Shown: one piece after another, positions 17,201-25,243 of the stretch
How the letters are laid out: the number at the start of each line of letters is the position of its first letter
Position numbering within the stretch: the first letter of the stretch is position 1
Assembly: GCF_037963865.1 (NCBI RefSeq)
Contig: NZ_CP150170.1
Location: 868,001 to 932,000 of the forward strand
Source of the DNA: Paenibacillus sp. FSL R10-2734
GTDB lineage: Bacteria; Bacillota; Bacilli; Paenibacillales; Paenibacillaceae
Direction: 5' to 3'
Length of the DNA stretch: 64,000 bases
Translations under genes and position numbers: made by a program
The notes under the pieces: generated by a model
Told to the model about the DNA's origin: nothing
The model's input: the letters and a program-made list of their open reading frames with translations, nothing else
Databases searched by the model: none

Positions 17201-17289
17201 GAATGGCATCCTTGAGAGATAGTGCGGAGCTATGGTTTCCTTCTACCGCGGAGATAAGCATGGAGAAATTGTTAGAACTGTTCGTGTAA
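14284..17289 (+). CDS. GH65 disaccharide phosphorylase fused to a beta-phosphoglucomutase-like HAD domain
   Basis: The product is about 1001 residues. Residues 1-770 form a GH65 phosphorylase of the maltose/trehalose/kojibiose/nigerose type: N-terminal beta-sandwich (SVFALGNGYIGMRGNFEEG), barrel motifs YEGHYFWDTEMYILPFF and the general acid Glu503 in GPDEYTAIVNNNAYTN. It would split an alpha-glucoside with phosphate to beta-glucose 1-phosphate and glucose. Residues 790-1000 match beta-phosphoglucomutase (ASVNENA, GKPDPEVYL, GIEDTEDGI), which would make glucose 6-phosphate. However, the HAD motif reads FELDG, with Glu793 in place of the nucleophile Asp. Start ATG 14284 has AGGGGGG upstream. 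Linkage specificity cannot be read from sequence. Confidence 0.88.
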   Translation: MKMKPYVHPAAVYPYREWSLDEETYDEENNQRSESVFALGNGYIGMRGNFEEGYHGSSGSSVTGNYLNGFFDSEPIVYPEGAYGYPSRNQAMLNVTDAKIIELCIEGHTFQLNSGKVHRYERKLDMQNGILHRQVEWESPAGHRVQLNIRRMVALQHKHLAAIDYEVKALNFDGTLMFTSSIDGEIQRPEVTDDPRLGSGSKEPSLLLEDTGHELEQSFLWMKQRTRHTQFSLLTGIRHSMDCSSGYESLVLQEGQRLSVQFVVPVVMGESVSLTKYISYHTSKDYIEDELLSRCLEVLHLAENRGFEALVHEQRAYLDHFWAHTDVEIQGDLALQQGIRFNAFQLLQSVGRDGVTNIGAKGLTGEGYEGHYFWDTEMYILPFFTFTQPEISRKLLEFRYATLDKARERAAVMSQKGALYPWRTIDGAENSSYFPAGTAQMHINADIAYAIRQYVLATGDNEFLVLKGAEIVFETSRFWMDLGHYNPARKGAFCIDAVTGPDEYTAIVNNNAYTNLMVQDQLYYAHEIARLLGKQYPEHFERLKHKIGLTEKEPGDWLMAAEKMYIPFDEGLGIYAQDDTFLTKKKWDFEHTPADKYPLLLYYHPLVIYRHQVLKQADLVMAMFLLGDQFSLADKIRNYNYYEPLTTHDSSLSPCIHSIISAEIGDLKGAYSYFDRTVRMDLDDINRNVKDGLHTAAMAGSWLSIVNGFGGMRLCGGLLSFNPALPPQWDSYRFKITSGGQLLDIYVDDKVVIYTLLAGEEIEILHRGSLVQLTAKKPFSLSNVKQLEAVIFELDGIIADSGEYHFLAWKALADELAISFDREKHERLKGLSRIECLEVLLEGSGLNLPQPVKGMLCNKKNEKYKQLIQQMTPDDVHPGILGLLTDLQERRIPVGLASVNENAMLILERLKIGRMFQAVADPKNIRMGKPDPEVYLQVIEMLGVSPDCCVGIEDTEDGIAAINAAGMRSVGAGMASLRDSAELWFPSTAEISMEKLLELFV

Positions 17290-17365
17290 TTCTTTTGCTA
17301 AGGAGCTGCCCCCAAAACTAGCATGTTCCTGTGAAGATGATAGATAAGTTCATTTTATAAATCGT

Positions 17366-17421
17366 AAAAAACACCAAGCAGCGGTTCTTCTGTTATTGAA
17401 GGATCGCTGCTTGGTGTTTTT
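17366..17421. terminator. Strong bidirectional terminator after the GH65 gene
   Basis: AAAAACACCAAGCAGCG pairs perfectly with CGCTGCTTGGTGTTTTT across a 22-base loop. It ends the alpha-glucoside locus. Confidence 0.9.
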
Positions 17422-17449
17422 GGTCGTTAGTGCCTGCTTCAAGAGATTA

Positions 17450-17493
17450 TGTCCGGATTTTCACCACTAAGGTAAAATAAAAAAATCTGGACA
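17450..17493. terminator. Hairpin downstream of the aldehyde dehydrogenase gene, possible terminator
   Basis: TGTCCGGATTTT and AAAATCTGGACA form a 12-bp stem with one G-U pair. It is placed as a terminator for the minus-strand aldehyde dehydrogenase, but no clear T-run follows on that strand. Confidence 0.4.
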
Positions 17494-17549
17494 CAACAGC
17501 GATTGGAACAACGGTCCGTTCGCGTAGCGTCTAAGACAGCCCCTTTTGT

Positions 17550-18941
17550 CTATTTCAGTACTTTCCGCACCAGCTTGACCTTGCTGCCATAGGGGGGATA
17601 CACAATCCCGAGGTCGATCCGTGTGCCTCTCTTGACGATGCTTTTGCGATGGGAAAAGATTTCAAAGCTGTGCTTCCCGTGATAACCGCCGATTCCAGAG
17701 TTGCCTACCCCACCAAACGGCAAGTTAGCGTTCGCCACATGCGAGATCGTATCATTGATGCAGCCTCCTCCGAATGAGACTCGGGAAAGCACCTCTCGTT
17801 CAACATTTTTATCCTCTGTGAACAGGTAAAGCGCAAGTGGCTTTGGATGCTCATTAATACTTCGGATCGCTTCATCCAATTGGCGATATTCCAGTATCGG
17901 TAAAATTGGACCGAAGATCTCATCTTCCATGGAGGCGTCAGTCCAAGCTGCAGGATAGATTAGTGTAGGCTCAATATAACGTTCTTCCGGAACGACGGTG
18001 CCTCCCAAAACCACCTTTTCTCGATCCCGTTCAATGAGAGTGGCGAGTCTTTGTAGCTGGCGCTCATTCACGATCCGGCCATAATCTGTATTCGGCTGCG
18101 CATCCTGACCGTAGAATGCAGTGATGTTATGTTTAATTTTGGCGATCAATTCATTTGCAATGTCCTTATGGATCAGCAAGTAATCCGGTGCGATACAGGT
18201 TTGGCCAGCGTTTAGCAGCTTGCCCCATACGATCCGTTTCGCTGCTATATCAAGATTAGCGGTCTTGTCGACAATGACTGGACTTTTCCCGCCAAGCTCC
18301 AAGGTCACAGGCACTAGATTCTTCGCAGCGGCTTCCATAACGATTTTGCCGACCGGAACACTACCCGTAAAGAAAATATAGTCAAACTTAGCATGGATCA
18401 GAAGATTGGTCGTTTCTTTCTCCCCCTGAACTACGCGGATATACTGTGGCTCGAAGGTTTCCTGAATAAGCTGCTCCATAACGGCCGTGATGGCAGGTGT
18501 ACTCTCCGATGGCTTGAGGACCGCGCAGTTTCCAGCGGCGATAGCGCCAATAAGCGGTTCGATCAGCAACTGAAATGGATAATTAAACGGGCCAATAATG
18601 AGCGCAGTACCGTAAGGCTCACTTAAGATATAACTCTTCGCAGGAAATAAGTGCAGTGGTGATCTAATCTTTATAGGCTTCGCCCAACGTTTGAGATGCT
18701 TCATCATGTAACCGAGGCTGTCCAAGGTGAACCCAATTTCTGTGGCATAAGCCTCGAACTCACTTTTTCCTAAATCCTGATGTAAGGCTTCGATGATCCT
18801 ACCTTCGTATCGTTTAATACTGTCTTTAAGCTTCTGAAGCTGCTGGAGACGAAAAGCAACCTCTTTAGTTACGCCACGATTAAAAAAATCCTTATGCTCT
18901 TCAAGCATCACTTGGATGCTAGCCGTTGTATGTGTGGTCAT
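17550..18941 (-). CDS. Aldehyde dehydrogenase, class 3-like
   Basis: The 463-residue enzyme oxidises aldehydes to acids with NAD(P). Motifs are PFNYPFQLLIEPLIGAIAAGN (cofactor fold), FFTGSVPVGKIVMEAAAKNLVPVTLELGGKSP (catalytic-base Glu in LELGG) and LNAGQTCIAPDY (nucleophile Cys). Its length and N-terminal helix pattern match the short class 3 / YwdH-type branch. AGGAGGGGAG precedes the ATG at 18941. It follows an aldo/keto reductase by 32 bases and a LysR regulator further up, all in one direction, so the three genes form a likely aldehyde-response unit. The C-terminus is basic (KVKLVRKVLK). Confidence 0.92.
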   Translation of the reverse strand: MTTHTTASIQVMLEEHKDFFNRGVTKEVAFRLQQLQKLKDSIKRYEGRIIEALHQDLGKSEFEAYATEIGFTLDSLGYMMKHLKRWAKPIKIRSPLHLFPAKSYILSEPYGTALIIGPFNYPFQLLIEPLIGAIAAGNCAVLKPSESTPAITAVMEQLIQETFEPQYIRVVQGEKETTNLLIHAKFDYIFFTGSVPVGKIVMEAAAKNLVPVTLELGGKSPVIVDKTANLDIAAKRIVWGKLLNAGQTCIAPDYLLIHKDIANELIAKIKHNITAFYGQDAQPNTDYGRIVNERQLQRLATLIERDREKVVLGGTVVPEERYIEPTLIYPAAWTDASMEDEIFGPILPILEYRQLDEAIRSINEHPKPLALYLFTEDKNVEREVLSRVSFGGGCINDTISHVANANLPFGGVGNSGIGGYHGKHSFEIFSHRKSIVKRGTRIDLGIVYPPYGSKVKLVRKVLK

Positions 18942-18973
18942 AATACTCCCCTCCTTTATTGTTATAGGTCAGA

Positions 18974-19948
18974 CTATGGGAGCCGATAAAAGGCGAAAGG
19001 CTCACCGAAGCGAAAGGAATCACTTGCTTCATCTAGCTTACTCACAGTTTCCTCACTAAGCTGTATGGAGGTACTATGCAAATTCTGTTCCAACTGCTCC
19101 ACACGTGTAGCCCCAACAATAACCGTCGAGACAGCAGGACGATTCATGAGCCAAGCTAAGGAGAGCGCGGTAGAAGAGGTTCCCAGTTCTTCGGCGATCT
19201 GCCCCACTTTGTTCCCTAGTTCGATCCGGTCATGATTCAGGAATTTTTTGAAATTAGGATCGGTATCTGCTCTGGACCCTAACGGTGCGGAACCGCCCGT
19301 ATTATATTTTCCAGTGAGAATTCCGCCCGCCAGTGGAAAGTAAGGAATGATCCCTACGCCTTGATCCAGGCAGAGCGAGAGAAGTTCATTCTCCGGGGTA
19401 CGGTCCGCTAAGGAATAGCTACACTGAATCGAAATATACTTGGCAAAGCTCCGTGCCTCGCTAATTCCAATCGCCTTCATCAATTGCCAAGCTGTATAGT
19501 TGGAAGCTCCGATATAGCGCACTTTTCCCGAAGATACCATATCGTCCAAGGTCCGTAACGTCTCTTCAAGTGGCGTATAGGGATCAAAGGTGTGAATCTG
19601 GTATAGATCGACATAGTCCGTTTTTAGGCGGTGAAGACTATCTTCTAATTCCTGCATCAAATGGCGCCGGGAGGAGCCGCTTCCGTTAGGTCCATCATTC
19701 TTAACTAAGCCTGCTTTAGTGGCGAGGACAGCCTCATGTCTTCTACCCTCCAAGGCATGGCCGATGATTCGCTCGGATTCAGAGCCAGCGTAAATATTAG
19801 CGGTATCGATAAAGTTAATTCCATGATTCAGCGCAGCATGTACAATCTGAATGGAGGTCTCTTGATCAGCCCTTTTACCAAAAGAATTCGTCCCTAGTCC
19901 CAATGCGGATACTTGCAATCCGCTATTTCCAAGTCTTTTAAAGTTCAT
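18974..19948 (-). CDS. Aldo/keto reductase
   Basis: The 324-residue TIM-barrel NADPH oxidoreductase has the family motifs LGLGTNSFG, FIDTANIYAGSESERIIGHAL (Asp and Tyr of the tetrad), ATKAGL (Lys), DYVDLYQIHTFD (His) and GATRVEQLEQN near the C-terminus. I start it at ATG 19948 because GAGGAG lies 8 bases upstream; a GTG at 19957 would abut that ribosome binding site. It lies between a LysR regulator and an aldehyde dehydrogenase on the same strand, so a role in reactive carbonyl handling is a reasonable inference. The substrate is unknown. Confidence 0.9.
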   Translation of the reverse strand: MNFKRLGNSGLQVSALGLGTNSFGKRADQETSIQIVHAALNHGINFIDTANIYAGSESERIIGHALEGRRHEAVLATKAGLVKNDGPNGSGSSRRHLMQELEDSLHRLKTDYVDLYQIHTFDPYTPLEETLRTLDDMVSSGKVRYIGASNYTAWQLMKAIGISEARSFAKYISIQCSYSLADRTPENELLSLCLDQGVGIIPYFPLAGGILTGKYNTGGSAPLGSRADTDPNFKKFLNHDRIELGNKVGQIAEELGTSSTALSLAWLMNRPAVSTVIVGATRVEQLEQNLHSTSIQLSEETVSKLDEASDSFRFGEPFAFYRLP

Positions 19949-19975
19949 CCTCTGCACTCCTCATCATAAAATGAT

Positions 19976-20848
19976 CTACTTTTGAGCAAAAAGCTCCAGA
20001 GCTGTCTCTATGAACATCTTTACAGCAATAGAAGTATCGTTAAGCGAACTAACTGCGATATGTATATCTCTGTAGGCGTCTGGCTGCAGTTCGCGGGTAA
20101 CTACGTTTGGAGGTAAAGATAACAAAGACAACTCAGACATCACACCGACAGCCAGCCCCTCCTGAACCATATTAAGAGCTGTCGCATAGTTATTAACCAC
20201 ATATTTAACATTCAGATGGCTGTTACTTCTGCGGAATAAATCTACTACAGGTGGTTCATAGCCTGCTTTACAGATCAGCATAGGCTCGCCCGCTAATTCT
20301 CTCACACCTATGACGGACTGCTTACGCAAGGGATGGTCATCTCTGATTACGGCGTACAACTGTTCTCTATATAATGGGATGGTTTCGAACGCCTCGCAGG
20401 GAGCGAGCAATAAGCCAACATCAATTTCTTTAGATTCCAGCCATTCTCTGACTTCGGCGATAGAGCCCTCCTGCAGGCTGATCGTGATATTCGGATATCG
20501 TTCAGTGATAGAGCTAATAATCTTCGGTAAAAAATAGGCAGAAGCCACAGGGAAAGCCCCAATCCGAATGCTGCCTTTCTCAAGTCCTCTCTCCGCGTAA
20601 ATCTCCTGATTGACCTTATCAAAGCCCATTAGAATTTCACGAAAAATAACAAGGATACGCTTGCCGATGTCGGTAAGCATCAGACCGTTACGCCGATCCC
20701 GAAAGAGCAGCTTCACATCTAATTCGGTTTCGAGGGACGATATCGCTCGACTGACAGCAGGCTGGGTCATATTCAGTTCTATACCAGCCTTGGTAAAGCT
20801 GCCACTCTCAGCGATTTTGACGAATAAGCGAATTTGAGTATTGTTCAT
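19976..20848 (-). CDS. LysR-family transcriptional regulator
   Basis: The protein has about 290 residues: an N-terminal LysR winged helix-turn-helix (QIRLFVKIAESGSFTKAGIELNMTQPAVSRAISSLETELDVKLLFRD) and a LysR substrate-binding domain (GSIRIGAFPVASAYFLPKIISSITERYPNI, NNYATALNMVQEGLAVGVMSE). It is divergent from an EamA transporter and upstream of the AKR-ALDH pair, so either or both are likely targets. The start is uncertain: ATG 20848 gives the usual LysR N-terminus, while ATG 20884 adds 12 residues; neither has a strong ribosome binding site. Confidence 0.88.
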   Translation of the reverse strand: MNNTQIRLFVKIAESGSFTKAGIELNMTQPAVSRAISSLETELDVKLLFRDRRNGLMLTDIGKRILVIFREILMGFDKVNQEIYAERGLEKGSIRIGAFPVASAYFLPKIISSITERYPNITISLQEGSIAEVREWLESKEIDVGLLLAPCEAFETIPLYREQLYAVIRDDHPLRKQSVIGVRELAGEPMLICKAGYEPPVVDLFRRSNSHLNVKYVVNNYATALNMVQEGLAVGVMSELSLLSLPPNVVTRELQPDAYRDIHIAVSSLNDTSIAVKMFIETALELFAQK

Positions 20849-20944
20849 AACAAATATGGTATGCCCCTTATGAGTATTATTCATTTCATTTATATTCTTA
20901 ATTATTGTATCATTTGTGATGAATCTACACCAAGGAGTGAATAA

Positions 20945-21832
20945 ATGAATCAGCAGAAGAAAAGCCTCATCCTTCTTATATTTTTGGTGATTGTATGGGG
21001 CATTAATTGGCCTATATCCAAAATCGCCTTAGACTACGCTCCGCCCTTATTATTTGCAGGTATCCGAACCGTCATCGGCGGATTTATTCTGATTCTAATT
21101 GCACTTCCAAAGGTGAAGGAGCTTCGCTTCAAGCAGCTCTGGCCGATCTATCTGACCTCGGCTATATTAAGTATTGTGCTTTATTATGGATTTCAGACGA
21201 TTGGCTTGCAGTACGTACCCGCAGGATTGTTCTCATCCATTGTATTTCTGCAGCCGGTATTGCTAGGCATTTTTTCTTGGCTGTGGTTAGGAGAGAGCAT
21301 GTACGGGCTCAAAATGGCAGGTCTGCTGATAGGGTTCATCGGAGTGGCCTCCCTCAGTATTGGAGGACTTAACGGAAGCATCTCTATCTGGGGAATTGTG
21401 CTTGCATTAGCCAGTGCATTGAGCTGGGCGTTAGGAACGGTATATATGAAACGAAACGCTGTGCGTGTGGATATGCTATGGATGACCGCTATGCAAATAA
21501 CGATCGGTGGAATGATTCTGCTTGTCTCGGGATCTGCTACGGAGAAGTGGTCGGATATCACCTGGAGTGGAACGTTTATCGTGGATACATTGTTTATCGC
21601 AATCTTTGTGATCGCGCTAGGCTGGCTGATTTATTTTAAGCTGATTAACGAGGGAGAGGCAGGGAAAGTCGGTTCATTCACCTTTTTGATCCCGCTGATC
21701 TCAATAGGTACTAGCGTAGTCTTTTTAAATGAGCAGATTACCCTGAACCTTGTGATTGGTCTACTGCTTATTGTTAGTAGTATTATTCTGGTCAATGTGA
21801 GAATTGGCCGTGCTGTTAAGCAGACGGTTTAG
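20945..21832 (+). CDS. EamA/DMT-family transporter
   Basis: The 295-residue protein has ten predicted transmembrane helices in two EamA repeats. Signature segments include VWGINWPISKIALDYAPPLLFAGIRTVIGG in the first repeat and ASALSWALGTVYMKR at the start of the second. Such proteins usually export amino acids or other small metabolites. AAGGAG lies 8 bases before the ATG. The gene is divergent from the LysR gene with a short shared promoter region, a common regulator-exporter layout. Confidence 0.9.
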   Translation: MNQQKKSLILLIFLVIVWGINWPISKIALDYAPPLLFAGIRTVIGGFILILIALPKVKELRFKQLWPIYLTSAILSIVLYYGFQTIGLQYVPAGLFSSIVFLQPVLLGIFSWLWLGESMYGLKMAGLLIGFIGVASLSIGGLNGSISIWGIVLALASALSWALGTVYMKRNAVRVDMLWMTAMQITIGGMILLVSGSATEKWSDITWSGTFIVDTLFIAIFVIALGWLIYFKLINEGEAGKVGSFTFLIPLISIGTSVVFLNEQITLNLVIGLLLIVSSIILVNVRIGRAVKQTV

Positions 21833-21907
21833 TTTATTTGTGCAATGGCTGTAGTAATCAGGTGCGCATGAGGGCATTATGTCTAATAGGGAATGAACAT
21901 AAAAGAA

Positions 21908-21950
21908 GGGACACTCCCGAGGCTTATAGCTTCTGGGAGAGTCCCTTTTT
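21908..21950. terminator. Bidirectional terminator between EamA and FUSC-like genes
   Basis: GGGACACTCCC and GGGAGAGTCCC form a stem with a T-run on the plus strand. Its right arm lies inside the last codons of the convergent FUSC-like gene, so that gene ends within its own terminator. Confidence 0.82.
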
Positions 21951-23030
21951 AATAAAACGGAAAGCACGTGCGACTTCAGCCGATGAGGGCCGAGTTGCTA
22001 CGACATAAGTAGCAGATTTAGCACGCTCTACTTCCTCCAGCACCCGGTTTAAGTGACTAAAGACCGCACCAAGATCACGAATGCTTGATAGCGAAACATT
22101 CCCTTGCAGTTCAGAGAAACTGGCCAATTGCAGGTCACGAGCACGCTCTATACAATCCGTAAGAGAACTTTGGCACTCGGCGTCTGACAAGGTTCTGGTT
22201 CCATAAAGAGCGATGCAATCTGCAGTTGCCTCCAGCACATCCTTCATCCAGTCCGATGAGGCATGATGCGCGGGTAGAAGGCGAATGTCATCTGCAATTT
22301 TTTCGACGTAGGAATGAATGCTCTTTAGATGTGAGGTAGCCTGTATGAGTCCCTTCAGTTCACCACGGCACTGATAATGTGTGATGGTATAGAACATTTC
22401 TTTTTGCTGCTTGCTGCTGTTGGAAAGAAGTTTACCAGCCTGCTCCAGCATATTATTGTCCTTCGAGGTATTTGGTCTTATACCTACGAGATCCTTTAAT
22501 GCGTCCGCTAGTAAAAGACTTCCTTCGAATGCCAATGCTTTTACCTTGACGAACCTGTTAGGCGGCACGATAATCATATTTATGACTAGGGCAATCAGTA
22601 CACCAATAAAAGTTTCAGCAACTCTCCAAAGCACGTAGTGATTCTGATAAAAGGTAAGGGCTAAGACAGAAGTAACACCAACCTGTGAAACGGCTTGAAT
22701 ATTCAACTTACAGGCAGTGGCAATCCCAATCCCGATAAGTAGAATGAGCAGGATAGAGAATGGACCCACATCCAAGAACTGGCCTATAATCAGGCTGACA
22801 ATGCCGCCAATAATAATGCCCATCAGGCGGTAGAGCCCTTTTTCAAGAGATGCTTTAACGCTGCTTTGAGTGATGAGGATGGCCGCTAGTGGTGCAAAGT
22901 ATAAATATTGGTTACCATATAGGCTGTGTACGGCAACCCAAGAAAGTGAAGCGGCCAGCGTAATTCGTATCATGTAAAGTGAGAAGCCATATTTTTCAAG
23001 GCGGTCTTGTAACCCCTCGCTCATTATCAT
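21924..23030 (-). CDS. FUSC-family / aromatic acid exporter-like membrane protein
   Basis: The 368-residue protein has an N-terminal membrane half of about six helices (residues 20-160; LAASLSWVAVHSLYG, YLYFAPLAAILITQSSVKASLEKGLYRLMGIIIGG) and a C-terminal helical cytoplasmic half. This matches the ArAE_1/DUF939 branch of the FUSC superfamily, thought to act in efflux of aromatic acids or similar compounds. The start is probably ATG 23030 or the in-frame ATG at 23024; AAAGAAG precedes them. It is a single-gene unit. Confidence 0.8.
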   Translation of the reverse strand: MIMSEGLQDRLEKYGFSLYMIRITLAASLSWVAVHSLYGNQYLYFAPLAAILITQSSVKASLEKGLYRLMGIIIGGIVSLIIGQFLDVGPFSILLILLIGIGIATACKLNIQAVSQVGVTSVLALTFYQNHYVLWRVAETFIGVLIALVINMIIVPPNRFVKVKALAFEGSLLLADALKDLVGIRPNTSKDNNMLEQAGKLLSNSSKQQKEMFYTITHYQCRGELKGLIQATSHLKSIHSYVEKIADDIRLLPAHHASSDWMKDVLEATADCIALYGTRTLSDAECQSSLTDCIERARDLQLASFSELQGNVSLSSIRDLGAVFSHLNRVLEEVERAKSATYVVATRPSSAEVARAFRFIKKGLSQKL

Positions 23031-23316
23031 TCATCTTCTTTCGGAAAAATATGAAAAATAGACTGGTCTTTCAGTTCGTTTTCATTATATCACCCTAAAA
23101 AAGGCTTGAAGGACTGGATATTTTACAAAGTTGTTAAGTTTACGCATCACTTATCAATGTAAGCTATCGCATATAATGGTACAATCTAATATGCTGTATC
23201 TATTGGAGTGTCGAATGAGAGGAGGAATTGTCGCTTATTAGCGCTGAGCATGCCCATTCGATTGTTCTCCGCGAGATGCGGGTAAAATAGTATTGTAATA
23301 TTTAAGGTAAGGGAGG
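23031..23316 (+). promoter_or_regulatory. Region upstream of potA with -10 element and possible short leader peptide
   Basis: A TATAAT (23172-23177) lies about 140 bases before potA but without a convincing -35. A TTG-initiated frame at 23228-23290 could encode 20 residues, with AGGAGG only two bases upstream. I give the peptide low weight. Confidence 0.35.
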
Positions 23317-24441
23317 TTGTTAGCTATAGCTATTCAGGAAGGCACCATTATTTCATTTGAAAATGTTATTAAGCAATACGACGACGAAGATCCGGTGTTA
23401 AAAGGAGTCAGCTTTGAAATAGAGCGCGGCAAATTCTATACACTACTTGGTCCATCAGGCTGTGGTAAAACGACTATTCTACGGTTGATCGCTGGGTTCG
23501 CTGAGCCAACAGGCGGTTCTATCTATTTAAACGGTAAAGTAATTAACCACATTCCCGCCAATGAGCGGCAGGTCAATACGGTATTTCAGGATTACGCGTT
23601 GTTTCCACACTTGAACGTATTCGAGAACGTGGCTTTCGGACTGCGCATTAAGAAGCTTAAGAAAGACGTCATCACGAAGAAGGTGCAGGAAGCGCTAAGC
23701 TTCGTTAACCTTGTGGGCTATGAGCAGCGTGCTATTAACGAAATGTCTGGTGGTCAGCGTCAGCGTGTGGCCATTGCTCGTGCGATTGTGAATGAGCCGC
23801 AGGTTCTATTGCTGGACGAGCCTTTATCAGCGCTCGATCTGAAGCTGCGCACAGAGATGCAGTACATACTGCGTGAAATGCAGCAGCGGTTAGGCATTAC
23901 CTTTATTTTCGTTACACATGACCAGGAAGAGGCACTCGCGATGTCCGACTGGATTTTTGTTATGAACAAAGGGAAAATCGAGCAAAGCGGTACACCTAAC
24001 GATATTTATGATGAGCCGATTAACCGTTTCGTGGCTGATTTTATTGGCGAGTCCAACATTGTGCCGGGAGTTATGATTGAAGACTATTTGGTGGAGTTTA
24101 ACGGACGGCGCTTTGAATGTTTTGATGCCGGGCTTAAACCAAATGAATCAGTGGAGATTGTTATTCGTCCAGAGGATTTAGAAATTTCCACGCTGGAGCA
24201 GGGTAAACTACGTGTGCGAGTGGATTCCCAGTTGTTCCGGGGCGTACACTATGAAATCAGCTGTTATGATGAATCTGGACATGAATGGCTTGTGCATTCT
24301 ACACGTAAGGCGACTGTAGGCAGTGAAATTGGCCTTTATTTTGATCCAGAAGCGATTCATGTTATGCGTTTCGGTGAAACGGAGGAAGAGTTCGACAAAC
24401 GTCTGGAAGCTTACGCCGAGGTGGAGAGTCATGAAGAATAA
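23317..24441 (+). CDS. potA: Spermidine/putrescine ABC transporter ATP-binding protein
   Basis: The ATPase of about 374 residues has Walker A GPSGCGKTT, Q-loop FQDYALFPHLNV, signature MSGGQRQRVAIARA, Walker B VLLLDEPLSALD and switch His in FVTHDQEEAL, followed by a TOBE domain (about residues 270-365) as in PotA. It powers polyamine import through PotB and PotC. The start is unusual: GGGAGG (23311-23316) directly abuts TTG 23317, and at normal spacing the in-frame codons are ATA (23326) or ATT (23332). The TTG is listed as a default. The gene overlaps potB by 11 bases. Confidence 0.92.
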   Translation: MLAIAIQEGTIISFENVIKQYDDEDPVLKGVSFEIERGKFYTLLGPSGCGKTTILRLIAGFAEPTGGSIYLNGKVINHIPANERQVNTVFQDYALFPHLNVFENVAFGLRIKKLKKDVITKKVQEALSFVNLVGYEQRAINEMSGGQRQRVAIARAIVNEPQVLLLDEPLSALDLKLRTEMQYILREMQQRLGITFIFVTHDQEEALAMSDWIFVMNKGKIEQSGTPNDIYDEPINRFVADFIGESNIVPGVMIEDYLVEFNGRRFECFDAGLKPNESVEIVIRPEDLEISTLEQGKLRVRVDSQLFRGVHYEISCYDESGHEWLVHSTRKATVGSEIGLYFDPEAIHVMRFGETEEEFDKRLEAYAEVESHEE

Positions 24442-25243
24442 GGGCAGATCGTATTATCTCATCCCTTATTACCTGTGGATCGCCTTGTTTGTAATCGCAC
24501 CGGTGTTACTTGTCATCTATTATTCTCTATTTGATCTGGATGGGCATCTTACGCTAGATAACTACGTGAACTTCTTTACACCTGTGTACTTAAAAATGAC
24601 GCTGACCTCATTCTGGTACGCGTTTCTGATCACAGCATTCTCTTTGCTGGTCGCCTATCCGGCGGCTTATCTGTTGACGAGAACGAAGCATAAGCAGCTA
24701 TGGTTATTGCTGATTATTTTACCGACCTGGATTAATTTGCTGCTGAAAACTTACGCTTTTATAGGCATATTTGGTACGTTCGGACCGATTAACAATTTCT
24801 TTGATCTGCTTGGAATCGGAGAACAGCAAATTTTGTTTACGGGCTTCAGCTTTGTATTTGTATCTGTCTATATCTTTATCCCATTCATGATCTTGCCGAT
24901 CTACAGCGCTTTGGAGGACCTCAATTTATCCTTGCTGGATGCGGCGCGTGATTTGGGTGCTTCGGGCTGGACAACGTTCCGGCGCGTTATTTTTCCTTTG
25001 ACCATTTCGGGTGTGCGTGCAGGCTGTATGGCAGTATTCATACCAGCACTGTCCCTGTTTATGATTACTCGTCTGATTGCGGGCAACAGGGTCATTACGC
25101 TCGGCACTGCGATTGAGCAGCATTTTCTGGTCACACAGGACTGGGGTATGGGCTCTACGGTTGCAGTGTTTCTGATTGCTATTATGGCGCTGTTCATGAT
25201 TATTACAGGCGGATCGCGGAGAGGGGTGCGGAATGAGAAATAA
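24431..25243 (+). CDS. potB: Spermidine/putrescine ABC transporter permease PotB
   Basis: The 270-residue permease has six transmembrane helices and the EAA loop LSLLDAARDLGASGWTTFRRVIFPLTISGV. LPTWINLLLKTYAFIGIFG is characteristic of PotB. I place the start at ATG 24431, inside the end of potA, which gives the normal PotB N-terminus; longer in-frame extensions would only translate potA sequence in another frame. It overlaps potC by 11 bases. Confidence 0.93.
   Translation: MKNKGRSYYLIPYYLWIALFVIAPVLLVIYYSLFDLDGHLTLDNYVNFFTPVYLKMTLTSFWYAFLITAFSLLVAYPAAYLLTRTKHKQLWLLLIILPTWINLLLKTYAFIGIFGTFGPINNFFDLLGIGEQQILFTGFSFVFVSVYIFIPFMILPIYSALEDLNLSLLDAARDLGASGWTTFRRVIFPLTISGVRAGCMAVFIPALSLFMITRLIAGNRVITLGTAIEQHFLVTQDWGMGSTVAVFLIAIMALFMIITGGSRRGVRNEK

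Noticed and set aside
23228..23290. A 20-residue leader peptide before potA
   Set aside because: The ribosome binding site is only two bases from the TTG and another short frame overlaps it; kept only as a remark.
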